Assembly: GCF_030817275.1 (NCBI RefSeq) | Contig: NZ_JAUSZD010000002.1 | Location: 6,572,001 to 6,636,000 of the forward strand | From: Paenibacillus sp. V4I7 | GTDB taxonomy: Bacteria; Bacillota; Bacilli; Paenibacillales; NBRC-103111 | Reading direction: 5' to 3' | Length of the DNA stretch: 64,000 bases | Part shown: positions 1 to 7,852 of the stretch, piece after piece | Layout of the letters: every line of letters starts with the position of its first letter | Position numbering within the stretch: position 1 is the first letter of the stretch | The notes under the pieces: generated by a model | What the model was told of the DNA's origin: nothing | The model's database searches: none | Seen by the model: the letters and a program-made list of their open reading frames with translations, nothing else | Translations under genes and position numbers: made by a program

Positions 1-704
1 TTATGAAATTTAAAAATTCCGGCCAGATCCAATTTAGCGGACAACAAGTCGTTATTCCACAAACTTATTTAGGCTCTAAGAAGCAATACATGGTTTCATG
101 GTACTTTTCGAATGGCGGCCAGCCAGTCGCTATCGTCGACGATTCGGTATTTAAGCGTTTAAAGCAAGATATGAATCCCGCGATTCAAAAAGAATCATCC
201 ATGTATTTGGGAATTGATATTGAGAATGAAGCGCAGCTTTCTGAAGCGAACCAGATTTTTCACGATCTGGGCTTTGATCAAAATCGGGCTTATGATTCCC
301 GCCAAAATATGGCGAATGACCAGAAAAATAGAATGGGACTCATTATGTTCATCGTTGGCTTCCTTGGACTAACCTTCCTGATTACATCAGGCTGCATTCT
401 TTATTTCAAACAAATGGATGAAAGCGAAGATGAAAAGCCGTCGTATACGATTTTAAGGAAGCTTGGTTTTACGCAGGACGATTTGTTAAAAGGCATTCAG
501 ATCAAACAAATCTTTAATTTCGGAATCCCATTGGTCGTTGGGCTGATCCACAGCTATTTCGCCGTCCAGTCGGGATGGTTTCTTTTCGGTGCAGAGCTAT
601 GGACACCAATGATAATTGTAATGGTGCTGTATACCGTCTTATACTCGATATTCGGCATACTCTCCGTTCTGCACTATAAAAAGGTGATCCGAAAAGCTCT
701 TTGA
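1..704 (+). CDS. BceB/YxdM-like ABC transporter permease, C-terminal part (cut by window edge)
   Basis: This is the C-terminal 233 residues of an FtsX-type permease resembling the bacitracin-resistance permeases BceB, YxdM and VraG, which work with an ATPase and a sensor kinase in export or sensing of antimicrobial peptides. Hydrophobic segments are visible around residues 112-132, 171-190 and 203-223. The cytoplasmic loop between the first two carries the family-like stretch around YTILRKLGF. Members of this family are about 620-670 residues, so the gene almost certainly begins left of the window and the ATG at position 3 is probably internal. The ATPase and two-component genes expected beside it would lie outside the window. 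Family assignment is good; the substrate is unknown. Confidence 0.8.
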   Translation, partial: MKFKNSGQIQFSGQQVVIPQTYLGSKKQYMVSWYFSNGGQPVAIVDDSVFKRLKQDMNPAIQKESSMYLGIDIENEAQLSEANQIFHDLGFDQNRAYDSRQNMANDQKNRMGLIMFIVGFLGLTFLITSGCILYFKQMDESEDEKPSYTILRKLGFTQDDLLKGIQIKQIFNFGIPLVVGLIHSYFAVQSGWFLFGAELWTPMIIVMVLYTVLYSIFGILSVLHYKKVIRKAL

Positions 705-720
705 TAAGAAGTGACAAGAA

Positions 721-763
721 AAGGCTGCTCCGAGTCGCAAAGACTTCGTGAGCAGCTTTTTTT
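721..763. terminator. Rho-independent terminator between convergent genes
   Basis: AAGGCTGCTC (721-730) pairs with GAGCAGCTT (750-758), followed by a T run on the plus strand. It ends the permease gene and overlaps the stop codon of the converging gene on the minus strand. Confidence 0.75.
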
Positions 764-1784
764 ATCTTTGTATGCCAGGCAATAAATTCGGAATGCTGGC
801 TCTTCCAAGCGCTACGATATAGTCGTCTAGTTCGGTTGTAACTGAATTTCGTTTATATTTAATGTTATCAAACCTTAGACTAGTACCATACTGAAACTTG
901 TTATCCCCAATGGTTAATTCCATCCCGTACAGAAACCCATAAAATGTTCTTTTATCATTGGCTCGGACAAGCTCAATTCTCTTCAATTTTGATGATATCT
1001 CCTCTAGAGACTTTGAATCTGTAATGACGAGCTTTTTACCGTCGCCGAATCTGACATCGATTTGTTTAATGCCATTAAAATCTGTCTTCATTAAAGCTGA
1101 AAGTGCAACTGGTGTCTCATCTTCAGGTTCCACCACCTCAATATCAAGCGCTGTATATTGCGGAGGATAGCTTTGCAATACTGCTTGTGTAGTCCACACA
1201 TGGAGCAAATCTCCTAGTTTTAGATCCTCATACTTATTGGAACCGTTGCTTTTATTCGTTACAATAACGGCATCTTCTTCGAGCTTCACCCAAAATTTAT
1301 CTATTTCCTTGCATTCCTTATCTAAACAGGCCTCAGGATTAACAAGGAGCATCTTTTGATCCTCCCTATCTATTTCGGATATAACCCCAACCAACTCCTC
1401 CTCTTTCGATATAACCAAAGTTGTAATATCAAGTGAGAAACGTGACCCTATGGCCTTATAGATGGCTTCTTTAATCTGGCCTTTCTCCTGTAAGCTCAAT
1501 TCCTCACGATGATTACCTAGCTTAAGAAGCTGAAGATGAAATGCACCATTGGGGTATTCTCTCTCAGACTTATAAATACTCATTGGCTTAACTGACAATT
1601 GTCTATACACATTTTCTAAATGAAATATTCGATCTTGGAAGTTTTCAGGCAGCGGAGCTGCAGGATTCGGGGATGGCAGCTCATAAACTCTTTCCACCTC
1701 AGTTGGAGGAACGGCCATGTCACCTTGATGCCCGATACTAGACAAACCAAATGCAAATACAAGCAATAAGAGTATGGACTTCAT
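762..1784 (-). CDS. secreted DUF3221-like hypothetical protein
   Basis: A 340-residue protein with an N-terminal hydrophobic export signal (residues 3-15). The middle (about residues 125-215) begins GVISEID and looks like a DUF3221-type OB-fold domain, which is common in exported Bacillales proteins of unknown function. The remainder has no domain I recognise. The ATG at 1784 is preceded by GAGGTG at 1795-1800, so the start is supported. It converges on the permease gene and appears to be a single-gene unit. No function is assigned. Confidence 0.65.
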   Translation of the reverse strand: MKSILLLLVFAFGLSSIGHQGDMAVPPTEVERVYELPSPNPAAPLPENFQDRIFHLENVYRQLSVKPMSIYKSEREYPNGAFHLQLLKLGNHREELSLQEKGQIKEAIYKAIGSRFSLDITTLVISKEEELVGVISEIDREDQKMLLVNPEACLDKECKEIDKFWVKLEEDAVIVTNKSNGSNKYEDLKLGDLLHVWTTQAVLQSYPPQYTALDIEVVEPEDETPVALSALMKTDFNGIKQIDVRFGDGKKLVITDSKSLEEISSKLKRIELVRANDKRTFYGFLYGMELTIGDNKFQYGTSLRFDNIKYKRNSVTTELDDYIVALGRASIPNLLPGIQR

Positions 1785-1886
1785 CGATCAACTACACCTC
1801 AAATCTTTAGATTCTTTACTACTTAGACGCATAAAATTTCCAATTGTTTCATAATAAACCTTTTTTATGATGCCAACTCTAGACAC

Positions 1887-1936
1887 AAAAAAACCTTATT
1901 ACGCATAATCCCTGAGAGATCACGCGAAAGAAGGTT
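1887..1936 (-). terminator. probable terminator of the sigma-factor operon
   Basis: On the minus strand AACCTT (1931-1936) pairs with AAGGTT (1891-1896), with further CGC/GCG pairing inside, followed by a run of T. It lies just after the stop codon of the ECF sigma gene. Confidence 0.5.
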
Positions 1937-1950
1937 GAACAAGAGCTAAT

Positions 1951-2850
1951 TTATAAGTGCCTCAATTTGTCAGGATTAACTACGAGATAGATAGCATCTA
2001 TCTGACCATCAACAACATGAAAGGAAATTACATTGTAGGGTAGACCCTCATCGTATGCCACAATGCCCATTTGTCCATTCACAGTCGCTAAAGAATAACT
2101 GAAGCCAGGCGGCACTTTGGAAAGCAGCCCTGAAAAAAACATGGCGATACGTTCTGCCCCCATAATAGGCTTAACAGCCGCTTTAACCTTACCTCCACCG
2201 TCAGAGTAAAGGACGGCATCCGCTTTGACGATGTTCAACAATTGACCGATGTTGCCAGATACTAAAGCCTGCACGAATTGTTCCACGGCGGCTGAAGTTT
2301 GTTCTATTACAGGCTGCTTCTGCAGCACCTTTGGATCATCGCCACGATCTGGAAAGCTGCTGATGGCGCTTTTGGCTCTGCGAAAAATTTGCCGGCAATT
2401 GGTGCTGCTTTTCCCAACAATCTCGGCAATTTCGTCATACTCGTATTGGAGTACCTCTCTCAATAAGAATACCGCCCTCTCTACCCAAGACAGCTGCTGC
2501 AGCAGCAATAGGTACGCGGTCGAAAGAGACTCTTTTTGCGAATAATAGAGATCAGGTTCTGTCTGATTGTCTTCACGCGTTATAAGTGGCTCTGGCAGCC
2601 ACGGACCTACATAGACCTCGCGCTTTTTGCTGGCGGAACGCAGCTTATCGATACACCGATTGGTAACGATTTTGCATAAATACGCTTTAGGATTGTGGAC
2701 ATGCGCCGGATTCGTCTCATTCACATATAGAAATGCCTCCTGCACGACATCCTCAGCATCCATGACACTCCCCAGCATTCGATAGGCTAGTGAGAACAAA
2801 AGCGGTTTATACGATGTATATACCTGCTCGGAAGATCCGGCTAACTCCAT
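1951..2850 (-). CDS. ECF41-group extracytoplasmic-function sigma factor with fused SnoaL-like C-terminal domain
   Basis: A 299-residue sigma factor. Region 2 is near residues 10-80 (around EDVVQEAFLYV) and region 4 near residues 118-170 (HTH around YDEIAEIVG). A roughly 120-residue SnoaL-like extension follows. Two motifs I associate with ECF41 are present: DGGGK near residue 218 and NPDKL at the extreme C terminus. In ECF41 factors this extension replaces a separate anti-sigma factor and modulates activity. The gene lies 40 bp downstream of, and co-directional with, a FAD oxidoreductase, the kind of redox enzyme this group usually controls. A GAGGAG ribosome binding site precedes the ATG at 2850. 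Group assignment is strong; the inducing signal is unknown. Confidence 0.88.
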   Translation of the reverse strand: MELAGSSEQVYTSYKPLLFSLAYRMLGSVMDAEDVVQEAFLYVNETNPAHVHNPKAYLCKIVTNRCIDKLRSASKKREVYVGPWLPEPLITREDNQTEPDLYYSQKESLSTAYLLLLQQLSWVERAVFLLREVLQYEYDEIAEIVGKSSTNCRQIFRRAKSAISSFPDRGDDPKVLQKQPVIEQTSAAVEQFVQALVSGNIGQLLNIVKADAVLYSDGGGKVKAAVKPIMGAERIAMFFSGLLSKVPPGFSYSLATVNGQMGIVAYDEGLPYNVISFHVVDGQIDAIYLVVNPDKLRHL

Positions 2851-2890
2851 ATCGCACAGCTCCTCACTCTATTTAGATGATATGACAATT

Positions 2891-4168
2891 TTACGCTAAA
2901 TGGCTTTCTTTTAAAATAGCCTCTGCCGCTCGTTTGGCGCTTGCCGCTGATGCGTCAACAAGCATTTCACCATGACTGACCCAGTCCCCAGCCACATAAA
3001 GGCCACGAATACCCTGAACAGCCGGACCTGTTAACCTATCTGATTTACCTATATGCATATAGTCGTGGACAACCGTAATATTGGGTAGGAACTGTCTTGC
3101 GACAACTTCTTGTTCCCAGCCTGGATGAAGTGTATTCATGGTAGCAGTTAGTATTTGCTCGTCTGCCTTAGGATCGCTTTCCCCAGGTCCGTTATACTTC
3201 ACCAAATGCACAACCAATGTACCGTCATCACTTAATTTGGCTTGGAAGGTATGATGGGAGAAAAAGATAGGTTGATCCAGAGCGATCGCAACATCTCGTC
3301 CGCGGACGGGCAGCTTCTTCAATCCTAAATCAAGGCATGCCGCTTTCGATGGACGTGCCTCATCCTTCCAACGTTTCAGTACCGTATGATCGGCATCACG
3401 AACGAGCTTGTAGGTCTCAGAAGCGGAAGCGGTGCTGATCACGTTTGAAATTTCTAGATATTCCTCATCAGCAAGCTTAAGCTTTTGAACCTTGCCATCC
3501 TGATGCACGATCTCTTTCACATCTTTGCCGCTAACGATATGCACCCCCGCTTGAACCGCTTTGTCGTGAAGCTGATCCACGATCGTTTGCCAGCCGCCAT
3601 GGAGGTATAGGACCCCCTTAAGTGAACGCTGTACTTGTGCCAGTACGGGACCGGCCAGCTGATAGTCTGGATCGTGCGTGTATGTGGCGGTTCTGCACAG
3701 CGCATAGAAAATATGACGTACCATCGGATCAGGAATCTCACCTTCAGCCCAATCCCTCAAGGTTGAATTGCTTAATGTGGTTAAATCGATTTTGTTTAAC
3801 TTCATCACCATTCGCAGGAGAGTCATTTTGCCAGACCATGATAGAAGCTTAGATGATAACATACTCATCGGACTCGCTGGCATTGGCAGAATTTGATTGT
3901 TCCAGATGGCATTCACTTTGGATGAAGGCGCACCCCCATCTATGTGAACTCCAAGCTCTTGTAGAATCGAGTACGCTTTCCCAGCGCGGTATAACGCATG
4001 CCCGCCTAAGTTAAAGGAAACACCATTTTTCTTATTCGTAATGGCCCTGCCTCCCAAGCGCCCCGATTTCTCCAAAACAACCACTTTATTTCCATCCTTA
4101 GCTAATTCGATGGCCGCAATTAATCCAGCTAAGCCTCCACCAATAATCGCTGTGTCGTATTTTTTCAT
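2891..4168 (-). CDS. FAD-dependent amine oxidase/phytoene-desaturase-like oxidoreductase
   Basis: A 425-residue flavoprotein with an N-terminal dinucleotide-binding motif (IIGGGLAGL) followed by a VLEKSGRLGGRA stretch, the arrangement of the NAD(P)-binding Rossmann/amine-oxidase superfamily. The C-terminal FAD-contact segment is around YVAGDW. The open frame extends to 4195, but the ATG at 4168 is preferred. GGAGGG at 4177-4182 is 8 nt upstream of it, and the ECF41 promoter at 4202-4228 would place the transcript start near 4195, making the longer start almost leaderless. It is the first gene of an operon with the ECF41 sigma factor and is the likely regulatory target. The substrate is unknown. 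Confidence 0.82.
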   Translation of the reverse strand: MKKYDTAIIGGGLAGLIAAIELAKDGNKVVVLEKSGRLGGRAITNKKNGVSFNLGGHALYRAGKAYSILQELGVHIDGGAPSSKVNAIWNNQILPMPASPMSMLSSKLLSWSGKMTLLRMVMKLNKIDLTTLSNSTLRDWAEGEIPDPMVRHIFYALCRTATYTHDPDYQLAGPVLAQVQRSLKGVLYLHGGWQTIVDQLHDKAVQAGVHIVSGKDVKEIVHQDGKVQKLKLADEEYLEISNVISTASASETYKLVRDADHTVLKRWKDEARPSKAACLDLGLKKLPVRGRDVAIALDQPIFFSHHTFQAKLSDDGTLVVHLVKYNGPGESDPKADEQILTATMNTLHPGWEQEVVARQFLPNITVVHDYMHIGKSDRLTGPAVQGIRGLYVAGDWVSHGEMLVDASAASAKRAAEAILKESHLA

Positions 4169-4201
4169 GTTCATCACCCTCCGTTTCGCTTTCATACATA
4201 A

Positions 4202-4228
4202 GGCGAAATAGGGAAGTGTTTTGTGACA
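4202..4228 (-). promoter_or_regulatory. ECF41-type promoter for the oxidoreductase-sigma operon
   Basis: On the minus strand TGTCACA (4222-4228) is followed by exactly 16 nt and then CGCC (4202-4205). From memory the published ECF41 consensus is TGTCACA-N16-CGTC, so this differs at one base. It lies 34-60 nt upstream of the preferred start codon. Confidence 0.7.
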
Positions 4229-4255
4229 GATACGGTTTCAAAATCAAACTTTCTT

Positions 4256-4354
4256 TGTGGATATCTCGATCTGTGGATATGTTGACACTATGCGTGAAAG
4301 TTATACACAACGGGACTTTTTACCCTGTGGAATTGTGGATAATTATGTGGATAA
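4256..4354. repeat. cluster of six DnaA-box-like sites
   Basis: Sites matching or close to TTATNCACA: 4256-4264 and 4272-4280 (TGTGGATAT, one mismatch each), 4301-4309 (TTATACACA, exact, plus strand), 4326-4334 (TGTGGAATT, two mismatches), and 4334-4342 and 4346-4354 (TGTGGATAA, exact, minus strand). All lie within 99 bp of non-coding DNA. No dnaA gene or replication gene is adjacent, so this looks like a chromosomal DnaA-binding cluster rather than an origin. Confidence 0.7.
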
Positions 4355-4383
4355 AATAAATAATTTCAGTCAAGCTAAACAGA

Positions 4384-4402
4384 GGGTAAGCTCTGCTCAC
4401 CC
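4384..4402 (-). terminator. possible terminator after sbnB
   Basis: A hairpin, GGGTGAGC-AGA-GCTTACCC read on the minus strand, lies about 45 nt after the sbnB stop codon. The following T run is weak. Confidence 0.3.
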
Positions 4403-4447
4403 CCAACCCCCTTATCATATGTCAAAAAAGTGCTGCTTCTTTTCACA

Positions 4448-5428
4448 TTAAACAGATCGACTGCTCTCTAACCTTATGCCCTTGTTCAAGTCCAACGCTT
4501 CCTTCCAATAATACCCGGCTAAAGCAATATCGAAGACACCTAAACCCATCGGATTGAAGTAAATCGACTCCTCCGCAGAAATATCTTTCAATCGATTACG
4601 CAGCACAATATCTGCTAACGTCATAACATCTGGCTCCTGTAAATCATACTGCAGATGCAGTTGTTCGATGTCCGTATTTTCACGACATACCTCTCGCCAA
4701 TCATCCACGATAATAGCCTTCACCTTGGCTACGCTTTCCGGCCAAAAATCCCTTAGCGATATATTGAGCAGCAGTGCCCCTTTTGGTGGAGCCTCGTCGA
4801 TATACCTTTGTGCAGAGACGGTACATGTGGCAATTACGTTAGCTCTTCGATAGCCGGACCGCCAATCGCTTGTGATGTCAGTAATCCCTTGAACGGCAGC
4901 AGGAACCGTGCTTGGATCTACACCCTTCAGATCGTACACAGTCACCCGTTTAATCTTTTCTCCGAATAACGCGATACACATATCGAGGTGCAACCGACCA
5001 ATGGGTCCCCACCCTATCACACTGATGCGCAAATCAGCAGGCTGCCTGGTTGCGATATAATGACTAAGCATGACACCGCTCACCGCCGCTGTCCGCAAGC
5101 CATTCAGCAAGCCGCTGTGGATAAATGCCAGAGGCTCACCAGTAGTAGGCTTATTTAGAATAATGGTATTATGCGCTCTAGGAAGGCCGAGGCGGTTATT
5201 ATTCGGAAAGCTTGCAATCCACTTAATTCCCGACATCTCGATAGTTCCGCCTACGAAAGCAGGCATCGCTATAATCCGGTTGGCCTGCTCACGGAATCGT
5301 AAGTACGGCTTTAAGGGGTGTACACAGTCACCACTGTCTTTAATGGCAACGACATCTTGGATGATGTCAGTTAGCTTCGTCCAATCGATTCCGATTTCTC
5401 GGATATGGTCATCTTGTAAATAAATCAT
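4448..5428 (-). CDS. sbnB: SbnB-like dehydrogenase of 2,3-diaminopropionate synthesis
   Basis: A 326-residue member of the ornithine cyclodeaminase/mu-crystallin family. It most resembles SbnB, the NAD-dependent enzyme that oxidatively splits N-(1-amino-1-carboxy-2-ethyl)glutamate into L-2,3-diaminopropionate and 2-oxoglutarate. Family features include the SGIKWIASFP lysine region and the Rossmann segment around SVIGWGPIGRLH. An upstream ATG at 5443 is in frame, but the ATG at 5428 has GGGAG 8 nt away and overlaps the end of sbnA by 20 nt, suggesting translational coupling. It is last in a three-gene minus-strand cassette. Assignment to the SbnB branch rather than a generic cyclodeaminase rests on the SbnA neighbour. 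Confidence 0.85.
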   Translation of the reverse strand: MIYLQDDHIREIGIDWTKLTDIIQDVVAIKDSGDCVHPLKPYLRFREQANRIIAMPAFVGGTIEMSGIKWIASFPNNNRLGLPRAHNTIILNKPTTGEPLAFIHSGLLNGLRTAAVSGVMLSHYIATRQPADLRISVIGWGPIGRLHLDMCIALFGEKIKRVTVYDLKGVDPSTVPAAVQGITDITSDWRSGYRRANVIATCTVSAQRYIDEAPPKGALLLNISLRDFWPESVAKVKAIIVDDWREVCRENTDIEQLHLQYDLQEPDVMTLADIVLRNRLKDISAEESIYFNPMGLGVFDIALAGYYWKEALDLNKGIRLESSRSV

Positions 5429-6410
5429 ACGCCAGTCTCCCATACCAGGTACTCGGATTAGAGCCTATCTCTTGCAAAACCCATTCGTCGTTGTACACAG
5501 TGTTCAAATAACGCTCGCCTCGATCTGGTAAAATGGCGGCACAAACCGCTCCATCAGGGATGCTTCCGCTCATTTTGCGGATCGCAGAAATAACGCCTCC
5601 AGAAGAGGCACCCGCCAAAATCGCTTCACTCCGCACTAAAGCGCGGCAGCCTTCTACGCAATCCATGTCAGAAACGTAAATGACAAGGTCCGCTACATCA
5701 TGTTTGTATAGACCTGGTATCATTCCGGCGCCGAGCCCCGGGAACCTTCTCGAACCTTTTTCCCCGCCAAAAATGACACTTCCTTCCGCATCCACAGCTA
5801 CAATCTGTGTGGACCACCTACGACTTCGGATGTATTCCATACACCCTCGAATCGTTCCACATGAACTTACGCCACAAAATAAATAGTCAATCGGTCCCAA
5901 TTGCTCTCCGATTTCCGACATTGTCGTCTCCATATGTGCCTTGGCATTATCAGGGCTTGCATACTGATTGGTCCAATACGCATTCGGTATTTGTCCAACC
6001 AGCTCGCCTACTCTCCGAATCCGTGCGGGCAAAAATTCACCAGTCTCCGCGTCAGGTTCCGTGACAAGATCAATTTCTCCATGAAAGCTGCGGATAATCT
6101 GCTTATGCTGCTCGGTTGTGCGGGGATCAACCACACAGATGAATCGCAGTCCAAGATAACAGCATAGCTGCGCAAGACTAATAGCCAAATTACCTGAACT
6201 CGATTCCACAATGACGCTGTCGCGGGTCACTTCACCACGCCGTATCGCTTCTCGAAGCATATAAAGTGCTGGCCTATCCTTCGCGCTGCCCCCTGGATTC
6301 ATCCACTCCATCTTCCCGTAAACTTCGAATGGCTGATCTTTGAACAACCGCTCAAGTCGAATGAGCGGCGTGCCTCCGATCGCTTCAACAATACCCCCTT
6401 CAAGCTGCAT
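5409..6410 (-). CDS. sbnA: SbnA-like PLP enzyme of 2,3-diaminopropionate synthesis
   Basis: A 333-residue PLP-dependent beta-replacement enzyme of the cysteine synthase fold. SbnA condenses O-phosphoserine with glutamate to give the substrate of SbnB. The PLP lysine lies in NPGGSAKDRPA, the substrate loop in VESSSGNL and the phosphate-binding loop around CGVSSCGTIRG. The frame opens with a GTG at 6428, but the ATG at 6410 has GGAGG about 7 nt upstream and is preferred. That gives a 14-nt gap after the adenylation gene and a 20-nt overlap with sbnB, consistent with one transcript. Housekeeping CysK is unlikely because of the SbnB partner. Confidence 0.87.
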   Translation of the reverse strand: MQLEGGIVEAIGGTPLIRLERLFKDQPFEVYGKMEWMNPGGSAKDRPALYMLREAIRRGEVTRDSVIVESSSGNLAISLAQLCCYLGLRFICVVDPRTTEQHKQIIRSFHGEIDLVTEPDAETGEFLPARIRRVGELVGQIPNAYWTNQYASPDNAKAHMETTMSEIGEQLGPIDYLFCGVSSCGTIRGCMEYIRSRRWSTQIVAVDAEGSVIFGGEKGSRRFPGLGAGMIPGLYKHDVADLVIYVSDMDCVEGCRALVRSEAILAGASSGGVISAIRKMSGSIPDGAVCAAILPDRGERYLNTVYNDEWVLQEIGSNPSTWYGRLAYDLFTR

Positions 6411-6424
6411 ACGCATTCCCTCCT

Positions 6425-7642
6425 TCACGTATAAAAGATTTTTTTATTCTTCACGGAGGTGCGGCTTAGCGAATCATCAAAGGTACCTCCGATAACCTGA
6501 ATTCCCTCTAGTATTCGGGCTCGAATCATCATGCCGATCTCTGGAATGCGGTTTTCCACATCAAAACGAATGCTTTCCAGAACGGCTGTTGTTGCATTCG
6601 GACTGTACACAAATACCCGTAATGAATTGCCCGCCACATTCACACGAACACTGGCATTTCCTAAATGATGATAAACGACATCTTCAATGTCGTAGATACT
6701 TATCTTCTCTCCGTGCTTCAGATCAGTCCCTATTCGCTTCACTATACTTTGAAAACTTTGTCTAGGTACACCATCCACCATAATAGGACGCAAATCACGA
6801 ACAACATCGTAAGTAACGTACCGCAACGCAGGAAACGAGTCTCTCACCGTTGACGTCAGAATAAGCACCTGCTCTTGCTCATCCGCCAGAGGCTCCAAAC
6901 CTTCTCCAAGCGACTCCGCTCTGACCCCCTCGGCCATGAGCCCTTCCGCCAACAGATACCTCCCATGTTCGTGGGAAAAGTAAGCAATTGTTCCGATCTC
7001 AATAGAACCATACGTATCTGTTATTTGTTCATCAGCGATGCCGAGCCTTTCAGCTACTCGCTTGATCCATCCTCGTGCTGCAATTTCCCCAACCAAAATA
7101 ACATGTCGAATCCCATACGCAGAAGGGTCATCAGAGGCCAGCAGAATGCGATCTAGTATGGACGGCATTGTATACAGCACTTCAGGCCTAAAGCTTGCCA
7201 CTCTTTCAATATGCTGCTCTACAGGAAGTTGGAACGATAATGATTGGGCCTCCATACCCAGTTTGCGGAACACCTCTACAGCCGTCGCCTCCGCATGTCC
7301 CGTCCCCATATCCGCCATCGCAGTCCGATACTTGTGTCCTTCAAGAATCGTTCGGAAAATATCCAGCTTAATGCGCAGGTAAGCCTCTTCATCCGATTCT
7401 GAGTAAAAAATCGTTTTACGCCTTTTGGAACTCGTGCCAGATGTGCGATAAAGATTCAAATCAGAGCGCTGCAGAAATGGGTTATTATCCGTGTAGTAAA
7501 ACGTCTCCAGAGTAGCTGCTGACATCAGCGGCAGCGCAGCCAAAGCTCCACGCCATTCCTCATCCGACTGCACAAGATCGTTCCCTTGCAGATACCAAGG
7601 AAATTGCCGTTTCATCAACTGCATCGTTTCCATAATGTGCAT
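6425..7642 (-). CDS. stand-alone AMP-forming ligase (PaaK/CoF-synthetase-like)
   Basis: A 405-residue adenylate-forming enzyme resembling phenylacetate-CoA ligase/CoF synthetase proteins. The nucleotide-binding loop appears as YRTSGTSSKRRK (near residue 67) and the adenine-binding motif as DTYGSIEIG (near residue 210). A shortened C-terminal subdomain follows. There is no carrier-protein or condensation domain. The open frame reaches 7750, but the ATG at 7642 has AGGAGG at 7655-7660 and is preferred. It leads the sbnA-sbnB cassette, so it could activate diaminopropionate or an acid to be joined to it; that is inference. Which acyl acceptor is used (CoA, amine or a distant carrier protein) cannot be told. 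Confidence 0.78.
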   Translation of the reverse strand: MHIMETMQLMKRQFPWYLQGNDLVQSDEEWRGALAALPLMSAATLETFYYTDNNPFLQRSDLNLYRTSGTSSKRRKTIFYSESDEEAYLRIKLDIFRTILEGHKYRTAMADMGTGHAEATAVEVFRKLGMEAQSLSFQLPVEQHIERVASFRPEVLYTMPSILDRILLASDDPSAYGIRHVILVGEIAARGWIKRVAERLGIADEQITDTYGSIEIGTIAYFSHEHGRYLLAEGLMAEGVRAESLGEGLEPLADEQEQVLILTSTVRDSFPALRYVTYDVVRDLRPIMVDGVPRQSFQSIVKRIGTDLKHGEKISIYDIEDVVYHHLGNASVRVNVAGNSLRVFVYSPNATTAVLESIRFDVENRIPEIGMMIRARILEGIQVIGGTFDDSLSRTSVKNKKIFYT

Positions 7643-7672
7643 GGAATGGTTGTTCCTCCTTTCCGCTTTTCC

Positions 7673-7691
7673 ATCATAAAAAAATGATAAT
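7673..7691. promoter_or_regulatory. AT-rich inverted repeat, possible metal-repressor site
   Basis: ATCAT (7673-7677) and ATGAT (7684-7688) flank an A run, with TGATAAT at 7685-7691 matching one half of a Fur-type box. It lies about 30 bp upstream of the adenylation gene start. The second half-site is poor, so this is only suggestive. Confidence 0.25.
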
Positions 7692-7852
7692 CCAAGACAC
7701 TTCAGACTACATATCCTATGCGTTCTGTCCGCCCTTAGTTCTTTATTCATAACTTGTTGTCACAAAACCCGGTCTGGCATTTTCACCTATATGCCATCCA
7801 GTTCATATGTTAAAGAAATTCTATTTTCTCTATAGAGAAGAGGATCGTATCC

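Noticed and set aside
4256-4354. Replication origin (chromosomal or plasmid)
   Set aside because: No dnaA, dnaN or rep gene and no AT-rich unwinding region with flanking replication genes; a DnaA-binding cluster is simpler.
4257-4451. 64-codon ORF across the DnaA-box cluster
   Set aside because: No ribosome binding site, and the DNA is better explained as binding sites.
7756-7783. Second ECF41-type promoter beginning TGTCACA
   Set aside because: No CGTC-like element occurs 16 nt downstream.
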